DNA of 64,000 nucleotides from Anaerolineales bacterium (GTDB lineage Bacteria; Chloroflexota; Anaerolineae; Anaerolineales; Villigracilaceae). Where the stretch lies: assembly GCA_020847435.1 (NCBI GenBank), contig JADLBX010000024.1:1-64000 (forward strand), given 5' to 3'. The notes beneath the pieces are model-generated. The model was not told the DNA's origin and ran no database searches. It worked only from the letters and a program-made list of their open reading frames with translations. The translations under genes and the position numbers were made by a program. Of the stretch, positions 42,999-51,465 are shown piece after piece (position 1 is the stretch's first letter; each line of letters opens with the position of its first letter).

Positions 42999-45767
42999 AT
43001 GGACCCCAACCTTTCCTCCTCCCTCCAAACCCACTTCGGCTTCGATGCCTTCCGTGCGGGACAGGCAGAAGCGATTCAATCCCTCCTCAACAAACAACAT
43101 ACGCTTGCCATCATGCCCACAGGCGCGGGCAAGTCGCTCATCTACCAACTCGCCGCCCTGCAACTCGAAGGGCTGACGCTCGTCATCTCGCCGCTCATCG
43201 CATTGATGAAAGACCAGGTGGACGCGCTCAACCGCAAAGGCATCCCCGCCACCTTCATCAATAGCGCCATCCCAACCGCGGAACAAAATCAGAGATTGAC
43301 GCTCTTATCGCAAGGGAAATATCGGCTAATTTACGTTGCGCCTGAACGCCTGCGCAGTGTGACCTTCCTCCGTTCGCTTCAATCCTCGACGTTAAGCCTG
43401 CTCGCCGTGGACGAAGCGCACTGCGTCTCAAACTGGGGACACGACTTCCGCCCCGACTACCTCCACATCGCTGAAGCGCGTCGTCTTCTTGGAAACCCGC
43501 TCACTGTTGCCCTTACCGCCACCGCCACGCCCAAAGTCCAAAGCGACATCGTGCATTTGCTTGGGCTACCCGAAGCGACGACGCCCATCGTCACAGGGTT
43601 TAACCGTCCCAACCTGACGCTGGAAGTGAAATACACAGCAGATACTGAAACCAAGTTCCGCACGTTAAATGAGTTGCTCCGTAGCGCAAATTGGCAATTT
43701 GCGCTACGGGGTTCATCCATCATCTACACAGGCACGCGCCGCGACGCGGAGGAAGTGGCTGAGTTTGTGCGCGTCGTCTGCAAAGTACAAGCCGAACACT
43801 ATCACGCGGGGCTTTCATCCGAAGACCGTGCGCGGATTCAAGAGCGCTTCATCAGCGGCTCGACCCCCGTGATTGTGGCAACCAACGCCTTCGGCATGGG
43901 TATTGACCGCGCCGACGTGCGGCAGGTGATCCATTATTCCGTGCCAGGCTCGCTCGAAGCGTATTATCAGGAAGCGGGGCGCGCGGGTCGCGACGGTCAT
44001 CCCGCCAAAGCCGTGTTGTTGTACGATCCACAAGACCGCGCGTTACAGGAATTTTTCATTCAAAACAGCGTGGTCACACCCAATGAATTGCAGGCGTTAT
44101 ACCGAGCATTGGGCAACTCCAACGCCGAAGTCTGGCTCACTGCCGAAGACTTCCAACGCCGCACCGATCTACACTACGTCAAGATCAAGGTGGGGCTGGC
44201 CGCGCTCGAACAAATCGGCGCGCTTGAACATCTTGGCGATGACGGCTATCGCATGTCGCTCAAACGCCAAACGTGGAATCAAAAAGAAGTCGAAAACGCC
44301 GCAGCACGGAGCAGGGAATACATCCGCCGGCGCATCGAACAACTCGATCAGATGATCCGCTACGCCGAGACCAATGCCTGCCGTCGCAAGATCATCCTCA
44401 ACCACTTCGGCGATCACGGCGCTGCCGACGCGCCCGTGTGCTGTGACAACTGCGAAGCGCGGAAATCTCTGCCTGCGCAAACGACAGGCAAACCCGTCGC
44501 CGAAGTGGCGCAGATGGACCTCATCGAACGCGCCGCACTCATCATTCTCGATACTGCCCGCAAACTCGGAACCCGCCAGGTTGGTCGCGAGAAACTTGCA
44601 CAGATTCTGAAAGGCTCGAAAGCAAAAGATATCCTCAAATTTCATTACGATAGACATGTATATTACGCCAAACTCGCCGCCATTCAACAAAACCAGATTG
44701 AAGAAATGATCCAGGAACTCATCTCCCTTGGATACTTCAAGGTGGTCGGCGGTGAATATCCTGTCGTCAAACTGACGCCGAAGGGCGAGAGCGCCCTCCA
44801 GCAAAAAGCGTCCATTCCGCTGAAACTCCCGCAGGGATTTTCCAAACACACGATCGAAAAGAAGAAAGCCCAAATGCAAGCGGGCGGCACGCTGGAATAC
44901 ACCCTGCAACTGATCAACCAAGGTCTGACGCCCGAACAGGTTGCGCGTCAGCGCGAACTAACGCTGACGACCATTTACAGTCACTGCGCCAAACTGATCG
45001 AAGCGGGCAAACTCGATGTGGGGAAAGTCATTACCAACGATGTGAAAGAGAAAATCGAGAGCGCGATTCACAAAGTCGGCTCGACCCAATTCCTCTTCCC
45101 CATCAAAAGTATCCTGCCCGATGAAATCACCTATGAAATGATCCGTTGTGTCGTATCAGCGCAATCCCAGACTTCCGAAGTCTCCAAACCCGACTCCATC
45201 TCCTCCTTCCTCTCCTCCTCTCACCCTCGCCCGCTCAAAGGCAACTGGGACACAGGTTTCGCCCTCGACTTTCACAGCAGTTACAAAGGCGCAGATTGGA
45301 ACCGCAGCGGCATCGGCGACTTGGTCTATCGCCTCAAATACGAATCGGATGCGGCAGTTCTGCCTACGCTCATTGAGCATACGCGCAAGCTATTCGCCGC
45401 GCACCCCGAGATGAGTCAGTTCGACACGATCGTCCCCGTGCCGTCCTCCACGCCGCGCGAGTTCAGCCCCGTGCATGAATTTTGCAAAGCCATCTCGCGG
45501 TCCGTCAACCAACCCGTGCAAACCTGCGTCATCAAAACGCGCCAGACCCAGCCGCAAAAAGAAATGCACACCCTCCCGCAAAAACGCGATAACGTGGCGG
45601 GCGCATTCGCGGTGAACGGTGACATAGTTGGCAAACGAATTTTGCTCGTGGATGATTTGTTCGACTCAGGCGCGACACTCGAAGAAATCACCCGAACGCT
45701 TCGCAAACATGGCGCGGCAAAGATCAACGTTCTATCTCTGACTCGCACGATTCACTCTGACGCCTGA
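42999..45767 (+). CDS. RecQ helicase fused to a ComF-like phosphoribosyltransferase
   Basis: 922 aa. Residues about 1-340 are a RecQ core: T-G-A-G-K-S (Walker A, about residue 45), D-E-A-H (about 139), T-A-T-A-T motif III, and the motif VI segment E-A-G-R-A-G-R-D-G. A zinc-binding C-D-N-C segment (about 485) and winged helix follow, then an HTH_40 domain (L-I-N-Q-G-L-T-P-E-Q-V-A-R-Q-R). The last 190 residues are a type I phosphoribosyltransferase like ComF, with the PRPP loop L-L-V-D-D-L-F-D-S-G-A-T-L. About residues 228-237 come from an in-frame palindrome. It is 17 bp from a DprA-like gene. Confidence 0.9.
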   Translation: MDPNLSSSLQTHFGFDAFRAGQAEAIQSLLNKQHTLAIMPTGAGKSLIYQLAALQLEGLTLVISPLIALMKDQVDALNRKGIPATFINSAIPTAEQNQRLTLLSQGKYRLIYVAPERLRSVTFLRSLQSSTLSLLAVDEAHCVSNWGHDFRPDYLHIAEARRLLGNPLTVALTATATPKVQSDIVHLLGLPEATTPIVTGFNRPNLTLEVKYTADTETKFRTLNELLRSANWQFALRGSSIIYTGTRRDAEEVAEFVRVVCKVQAEHYHAGLSSEDRARIQERFISGSTPVIVATNAFGMGIDRADVRQVIHYSVPGSLEAYYQEAGRAGRDGHPAKAVLLYDPQDRALQEFFIQNSVVTPNELQALYRALGNSNAEVWLTAEDFQRRTDLHYVKIKVGLAALEQIGALEHLGDDGYRMSLKRQTWNQKEVENAAARSREYIRRRIEQLDQMIRYAETNACRRKIILNHFGDHGAADAPVCCDNCEARKSLPAQTTGKPVAEVAQMDLIERAALIILDTARKLGTRQVGREKLAQILKGSKAKDILKFHYDRHVYYAKLAAIQQNQIEEMIQELISLGYFKVVGGEYPVVKLTPKGESALQQKASIPLKLPQGFSKHTIEKKKAQMQAGGTLEYTLQLINQGLTPEQVARQRELTLTTIYSHCAKLIEAGKLDVGKVITNDVKEKIESAIHKVGSTQFLFPIKSILPDEITYEMIRCVVSAQSQTSEVSKPDSISSFLSSSHPRPLKGNWDTGFALDFHSSYKGADWNRSGIGDLVYRLKYESDAAVLPTLIEHTRKLFAAHPEMSQFDTIVPVPSSTPREFSPVHEFCKAISRSVNQPVQTCVIKTRQTQPQKEMHTLPQKRDNVAGAFAVNGDIVGKRILLVDDLFDSGATLEEITRTLRKHGAAKINVLSLTRTIHSDA
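43679..43709. repeat. 14-bp-arm palindrome inserted in frame in recQ
   Basis: CCGTAGCGCAAATT (43679-43692) pairs perfectly with AATTTGCGCTACGG (43696-43709) around GGC. It is translated as R-S-A-N-W-Q-F-A-L-R between L-N-E-L-L and G-S-S-I-I-Y-T-G, where other RecQ proteins run on without such a segment. Confidence 0.88.
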
Positions 45768-45784
45768 AACCTGGAACTTGAAAC

Positions 45785-46750
45785 TTGACGCCTACACCCG
45801 ACTCCCTCGCCCTGCTCTTGCTCTGCTCCCAACTTGGATTGGACGAAGACTCCGCCAAGCCGTTGACCCTGCGCGAATGGAATCCAATTGCTCGCAAACT
45901 ACAAGCCGCGTCGCTCCGCCCCTCTGACCTGCTTCAAGGACCCGAGCCGACTCTCCGCCTCAAACTCGACCTCGACGAGCAATTTGCATCGCGTATCGCG
46001 CATCTCGTCTCGCGCGACATTCAGGCTCATTTAACTCGTCTTGCCTCCCTCGGCATCTCGCCCCTCACCCGCGCCGACTCAGACTACCCCGAAAAATATC
46101 GCCAGCGATTGAAGGACTCGGCTCCCGCCGTATTATTCTATGCGGGCGAAAAAGCGTTGCTCGGTCAACCTGGCATTGCAGTCGTTGGCTCACGTCATCT
46201 GGATGAAGCAGGACAGGAATGCGCGAAGTTTGTCGGCAATGCCTGCGGGCTTTCAGGGCAGGTGTTGTACTCAGGCGGCGCGCGAGGCGTGGACACGCTC
46301 AGCATGGAATCGGCGCTCGAGGCGCGGGGAACCGCCGTCGGTGTGTTGGCAGATAGTTTGGAGAAGCAGGTCAAAAGTCGGAAAGAAGCGTTGAGTCGAG
46401 GCGACCTGTGCCTCGTCACGCCGTACAGTCCCAATGCAGGGTTCTCCGTCGGCGCGGCGATGGGCCGCAACCGCCTGATCTATTGTCTCGCCGATTATGC
46501 CATCGTGGTCGCATCCGACGCGGAAACGGGCGGCACGTGGGCAGGCGCGACCGAGACCTTGAAGAACAATTGGGTTCCCGTTTTTGTGTTAGAGCATGAA
46601 AAAATGCCAGAGGGAAATAAACTGCTCTTGCAAAAAGGCGCGCTGGCATTCCCGCATCCATTCAAGGATAAACCTGTAAGATTGCCCGAGTGGATGAAAG
46701 AGCAAGCGTCCAGTTTACCGCCCCAACCCAACCAGCCGAGTCTTTTCTAA
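45785..46750 (+). CDS. DprA-like DNA-processing protein
   Basis: 321 aa from a TTG start at 45785; no ATG fits. The Rossmann-like DprA fold is seen in G-I-A-V-V-G-S-R-H, V-L-Y-S-G-G-A-R-G-V-D-T-L-S-M, a late R-N-R-L-I-Y-C-L-A-D-Y-A-I-V-V and G-G-T-W-A-G-A. DprA loads RecA on incoming single-stranded DNA during transformation, and related proteins serve as antitoxins in defence pairs. Usual DprA proteins have a similar length. Here it follows a RecQ-phosphoribosyltransferase fusion at 17 bp, so the two are on one message. Confidence 0.85.
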   Translation: MTPTPDSLALLLLCSQLGLDEDSAKPLTLREWNPIARKLQAASLRPSDLLQGPEPTLRLKLDLDEQFASRIAHLVSRDIQAHLTRLASLGISPLTRADSDYPEKYRQRLKDSAPAVLFYAGEKALLGQPGIAVVGSRHLDEAGQECAKFVGNACGLSGQVLYSGGARGVDTLSMESALEARGTAVGVLADSLEKQVKSRKEALSRGDLCLVTPYSPNAGFSVGAAMGRNRLIYCLADYAIVVASDAETGGTWAGATETLKNNWVPVFVLEHEKMPEGNKLLLQKGALAFPHPFKDKPVRLPEWMKEQASSLPPQPNQPSLF

Positions 46751-47169
46751 TTTCGCTGTCTCAAGGCAACCATCTTGAAAGAGTTTGCCTAATTCCATTG
46801 GATCTCTTGCATATGTAGATATAACAGCTACAGAGTGCACAGAGACCTTTGAGAAAAAGCTCTTAAAACTCATTTTTCTCTGTGATCTCTGTGGCAAAGA
46901 AGACTTTTGCAAGAGGTCTATTAAATCTCTTATCACAAAGTCAAAACGACCCAGCGAGTGCGGTACATTTCTGGTATACGAGTACAAGTTTCGCCTTTAC
47001 CGATATATGCCAAATCAAACATAGTTGCGGTCACATTGATCCTGTAGAACAATGCATCGTACTTTACCCAACGAAAGTCACTTCGATCTTTCCGTTATAG
47101 CGCATTCTCGGCGTAATATCCGTTATTCAATTCAGCAGGTATTTTCTGCCGAATTGAAATATCGTTCCC
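46751..47169. other. 419-bp AT-rich gap with one hairpin
   Basis: No gene is supported here; short frames on both strands match no family I know. TTCAATTC-A-GCAG (47126-47138) pairs with CTGC-C-GAATTGAA (47146-47158), one mismatch, just after the NRPS stop and could end the minus-strand biosynthetic message, though no T tract follows. The base composition changes here from GC-rich to AT-richer. Confidence 0.5.
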
Positions 47170-50100
47170 TTATGTTTGCTTTTCCGATAGACAGAGCTTT
47201 AGCCTTTCTGCCAGATGTCCGGAATGGGGTTCTTTAAACATTCCTTCATGAGAGCTAGGAATGTCAAAAACCCTGACACGCCCAGGCGCCAACTGTTGCC
47301 AACCCAATTCAGGATCAAATACATTCAACAATGGTCGGACTTTTGCGCGAAACAGGGTGACGTTTCCTGGATAGGCTTTAGGGATATACTCCCGCATAGC
47401 CCGATAATGGCTTGTAATCAATTGTTGGCGGTATTCAGGCAACTCAGCCGCAAAATCCACGATATCCATCGCATCGAATTGGTCGAGAGGATTTGTCCCA
47501 GGTTGGGCGCTTACTTTTTTAGCCAACCGTAGCTTCCTTTGAATGCGCATTAAAGTACCAGAGGGTCCAAGTTGAAGAAATTCCTTCAACCAAAAGGGAA
47601 AATTCGCTAAAATTTTCCTCGTCACCAGCAAGCGATGCTTTAGACTGTCAGGGTCGGGGTCGATATGAGTATTCGCAGGCGCATGGTCAAAGATTGCCAA
47701 GAGGGCAACTTTCTCGCCCTTTTCCAGTAGTTGTTGAGCAATCTCCAAAGCCACTGTCCCGCCGAAACTAGCTCCGCCAATGTGATATGGGCCATTCGGC
47801 TGGCGACGCCTGATCTCCATCATATAGTATGCCGCCATATCCTCAATTTTAGAGAACGGCTCATGCAAACCATCCAATCCCCGTGCCTGCAGACCATAAA
47901 AGGGGAAATCAGGAGCAAGGGATTGCGCCAAATTTCGAAACCAGAGAATATCACCGGTAACCCCATGCACACAGAAGAAGGGAGGGTGACTTCCCTGGGA
48001 TTCAATCTCCACCAAAGGCGACCAGGCGACCGGTCTTACTTTGTGGTTGATGATATTGGCAAGATGTTCAATGGTAGCTTCCTGAAACAACGTTGCAAGA
48101 GGGAGGTTGACCTCGAATTGTTTCCTGATCCGTGAAAAAAGACGCACAGCCAGCAGGGAGTGTCCGCCTAATTCAAAGAAATTATCTTGAATCCCTATGG
48201 GATTCACGTGCAATAGTTCTTCCCAAATCCTCGTCAACGCCTTTTCCGTCTTGTCCCTTGCTTTTGCGAAGCCTTGCTCATGCTCGCGTCCCTCAGGGGC
48301 AGGGGGAGGCAGTTCAGCGTAATTGATCTTGCCGTTGGGGGTCAGTGGAACTGCCTGTAGAAATACAAAATTTGACGGGATCATGTGGATCGGGAGCCGT
48401 TTTCGCAAAAATTCACGAAGTTCACCAGGTTTCGGATTACTCTCGCCATTCAGAACTATGTAAGCCGTCAGACGCTTGTCCTCCTGATCCAGCTCCCATG
48501 TATTGACAATCGCCTGGCGAATCGCTGGATGCATACCCAGAATGGTTTCGACCTCCCCAAGTTCAACACGAAATCCCCGAATCTTTACCTGTTGATCCCT
48601 GCGCCCCAGGAATTCGACCGTGCCCTCTGAAAGATAACGGCCCAAATCGCCTGTTTTATAAAGGCGATCTTCCTTTTCCAGGGTAAAAGGATTGACTATG
48701 AACCGTTCAGCGGTCAACGCTTCGTCTCCAAGATAACCTTTTGCCAAATGAGGACTACGCACATAGATTTCACCTAACTCGCCGATCCCCGCTTGCTGTT
48801 GAGAGTTCGTCAACACTAATAACTGAACATCCTGCATCCCCCGACCTACCGGGAGGACCGCCTTGCCATCTTGTTCAACGTAGCGATCATCACCAAAACC
48901 CCTTGGATCCACAAGCGAATAACCAACAGCCCGTTGCGTTTCTGTCAAACCGTAAGAGTTAATACAAATCACATTCGGAGCGATTCGTCCCAATTGACGC
49001 ACATCGCGCCGCGTCAATTTATCACCAACGAAAAAAGCATACCGCAGGGAAGTCAACTTCCGTTCTGAAAGATCATCATTCGATGTGCTAGCAGCCAATA
49101 ATTGCGCCATGGGAGGCGTAAAATGCGAAAAAGTGATCTGCTCCCGATCCATCCAATTCTTCAGCCAGTTCGGTGAACCAAGGTGGTCGGAATCCGGTAT
49201 ATGCAGGCTAGCGCCCACCCATAGTGCAGTGAAGATATCGCGTTGCAGTGGGTCATGAGACAATCCGGAAAGCATGCTAAACCGGTCGTTCCGGCTAAGA
49301 TTGAAAATCTCAGATTGCCAAGGGAGAAAATGTGATAATGGTCCGTGCCTACCCATCACTCCCTTTGGCTTGCCACTGGAACCCGATGTAAATGAAATCG
49401 CCGCCACATCATTTGGACCAACAGTCACATCCGGAGCGCTTACAGGAAGAGCATCTAAAATATTCGAGGGAGCGGATAGTCCATCCGGTAGTGTAATTTT
49501 GCAAGAACCAACACGCCCAGCCCATGCTTTTAAACCGGTAGATAATGGACCCGCTGCCTCAAGTTGAATGAAACCTTGAGGGGCTGAAATATTCACATAA
49601 TCCAGCAGGCGCGCTGCAGGATAAGCCGGATCAAGGATCAAAAAGGCTCCTCCGGCTTTGAGGATTCCCAGAATTGCCCACACCAACGAACTATTACGAT
49701 ACCCATAAATAGCCACAATGCCCTGTGGTTTCAAACCTTGCGCGAGCAAGAAATGAGCGAGTTGATTGGTCCGGCGATCAAGTTCCTGATAAGTCCATGT
49801 TCCCGATCGATCTCTAATGGCTACATCAGTTGGAAACTGAAGAGCATTTCTCGAAAGCCGGGAGTGAACCGGTCCGTGCCAAGACGCATCCAGCGAAAGT
49901 ACAGGGTCCGGTAAAACATCCTTTGCCTTCGTCGTTACCAATGAGTAGGCATTCAATGTCTTTTCAGGATTTGCCGATATTTGCGCTAACAAAAATTCAT
50001 ACTGGGATAATAATTCCCTAATTCGTTCCGCTGTGAAAAGTTCCGAGTTATAGACCGCTGTCACCTGAATGCCATTATCGCGTTCAGCGAGATAGAGCGT

Positions 50101-51465
50101 CAGATCAAATTTAGCGCCGATATCCGGCATGCCCAAAGACTCTACAGTCAAATCTGGAAGTAGCTGCCCGCCATTTCCCTCGATATTGAGCATATTGAAA
50201 AATATCTGAAAAAACGGCGTGCGGCTCAAATCCCTCTCTGGTTGGAGCTCGACCAGGATTTTCTCAAAGGGGACATCCTGATGAGTATAGGCATTCATCG
50301 CCACTTTCTTCACGCGTCGGATCAACTCCCTGAAAGTAGGATTTCCAGATACATCGGCCCGCAGAACCAGGGTGTTGAGGAAAAAACCAATCAGGTTTTC
50401 TGTTTCAGCTCGGGTGCGTCCCGCGACCGGTGAGCCGATAACAATATCCTCCAGCCCGGTTTGCCTGTGTAACAATAGATCGAACGCAGCCAGTAACACC
50501 ATGAACAGCGTGGCATCCTCTTGCTGGCACAAATGTCGAACTGCTCGGACCAGTTCGGAGGAAATCAACAGGATAGCCTGCCCGCTTTTATGCGACTGCA
50601 TGGCTGGGCGCGGCTTATCCAATAACTGATCCAAGGGAGGCAGTTCTCCCCGCAGTTGTTGTTTCCAATATGCGAGTTGGGTTTCTAACCGTTCGCCTTT
50701 TAACCACTCCCGCTGCCAACAGGCATAATCCGCGTATTGGATCGGAAGCGAGGGAAGCGCATGGCTTTTTTTCCCAGCATATGCGCTATATAGGCTTGAG
50801 AACTCCCTAGCGAATAAGGCGATGGACCAGGCATCTGAAACAATATGATGTATCGTCAACAGAAAAATGTGCTCCAGTGCACTCAACTTTAGCAGACATG
50901 CCCTGATCAGTAGATCCTCGCGAAGGTCAAATGGACGGCTAGCTTCTTCATCCACGTACTGCTTAACGCGAATTGATTGCTCCTCATCAGAAAGCTCGCA
51001 TAGATCAATGGTTCGCACAGGAAGCGCCTGAGGAGCTCGGATGATCTGTACCGGTTGATCTTCTACAATATCGAAATTTGTACGCAATACCTCATGCCGC
51101 GTAAGAATTTCAGTTAACGCCTGCTCCAGCCAGACCTGATTTAATATTCCTTTTAACCGGATGGCTTCCGGTATATTGTATGCAGCATTCCCCGGCTCCA
51201 GTTGATCTAAAAACCATAACCGCTCCTGCGAAAACGATAGAGGCAAATGCCCGTTCCGCGGATGGACCGGTATCCTGGAAGTAGACAGAGCGTCAACTTT
51301 GGTTGTTTTTAGAAATTCGACAATCTCTTCCTTACGCGCCGACAATTCCTCCTTCAAGAGTGGGGTTAACACTCCTGCCGGGGCAATAATGCGGAGACGA
51401 TCGCCAACCAATTGCAATTCAATCCCGGACCTACGCAACCGGGAGAGAAGCTCAAGAACCATCAT
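47170..51465 (-). CDS. Terminal NRPS module (TubC docking, C, A, PCP, TE)
   Basis: 1431 aa. Residues 1-52 resemble a TubC-type N-terminal docking domain. Condensation domain with H-H-I-V-S-D (about 203). Adenylation domain (about 540-1040) with S-F-T-S-G-S-S-G-K-P-K-G; its binding region reads L-S-G-L-S-H-D-P-L-Q-R-D and F-F-V-G-D-K-L-T-R-R-D, close to fungal Lys2 and lacking the usual F-D motif, so the monomer may not be a standard alpha-amino acid. Carrier E-L-G-G-H-S-L-L (about 1097) and type I thioesterase with G-G-A-S-F-G-G (about 1228) and a late S-S-H-E-G. It releases the finished product. The start overlaps the stop of the gene upstream. Confidence 0.92.
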   Translation of the reverse strand: MMVLELLSRLRRSGIELQLVGDRLRIIAPAGVLTPLLKEELSARKEEIVEFLKTTKVDALSTSRIPVHPRNGHLPLSFSQERLWFLDQLEPGNAAYNIPEAIRLKGILNQVWLEQALTEILTRHEVLRTNFDIVEDQPVQIIRAPQALPVRTIDLCELSDEEQSIRVKQYVDEEASRPFDLREDLLIRACLLKLSALEHIFLLTIHHIVSDAWSIALFAREFSSLYSAYAGKKSHALPSLPIQYADYACWQREWLKGERLETQLAYWKQQLRGELPPLDQLLDKPRPAMQSHKSGQAILLISSELVRAVRHLCQQEDATLFMVLLAAFDLLLHRQTGLEDIVIGSPVAGRTRAETENLIGFFLNTLVLRADVSGNPTFRELIRRVKKVAMNAYTHQDVPFEKILVELQPERDLSRTPFFQIFFNMLNIEGNGGQLLPDLTVESLGMPDIGAKFDLTLYLAERDNGIQVTAVYNSELFTAERIRELLSQYEFLLAQISANPEKTLNAYSLVTTKAKDVLPDPVLSLDASWHGPVHSRLSRNALQFPTDVAIRDRSGTWTYQELDRRTNQLAHFLLAQGLKPQGIVAIYGYRNSSLVWAILGILKAGGAFLILDPAYPAARLLDYVNISAPQGFIQLEAAGPLSTGLKAWAGRVGSCKITLPDGLSAPSNILDALPVSAPDVTVGPNDVAAISFTSGSSGKPKGVMGRHGPLSHFLPWQSEIFNLSRNDRFSMLSGLSHDPLQRDIFTALWVGASLHIPDSDHLGSPNWLKNWMDREQITFSHFTPPMAQLLAASTSNDDLSERKLTSLRYAFFVGDKLTRRDVRQLGRIAPNVICINSYGLTETQRAVGYSLVDPRGFGDDRYVEQDGKAVLPVGRGMQDVQLLVLTNSQQQAGIGELGEIYVRSPHLAKGYLGDEALTAERFIVNPFTLEKEDRLYKTGDLGRYLSEGTVEFLGRRDQQVKIRGFRVELGEVETILGMHPAIRQAIVNTWELDQEDKRLTAYIVLNGESNPKPGELREFLRKRLPIHMIPSNFVFLQAVPLTPNGKINYAELPPPAPEGREHEQGFAKARDKTEKALTRIWEELLHVNPIGIQDNFFELGGHSLLAVRLFSRIRKQFEVNLPLATLFQEATIEHLANIINHKVRPVAWSPLVEIESQGSHPPFFCVHGVTGDILWFRNLAQSLAPDFPFYGLQARGLDGLHEPFSKIEDMAAYYMMEIRRRQPNGPYHIGGASFGGTVALEIAQQLLEKGEKVALLAIFDHAPANTHIDPDPDSLKHRLLVTRKILANFPFWLKEFLQLGPSGTLMRIQRKLRLAKKVSAQPGTNPLDQFDAMDIVDFAAELPEYRQQLITSHYRAMREYIPKAYPGNVTLFRAKVRPLLNVFDPELGWQQLAPGRVRVFDIPSSHEGMFKEPHSGHLAERLKLCLSEKQT

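Noticed and set aside
46785-47024. Small plus-strand frame of 79 codons in the gap before the NRPS cluster
   Set aside because: No ribosome binding site and no recognisable family; the composition looks non-coding.
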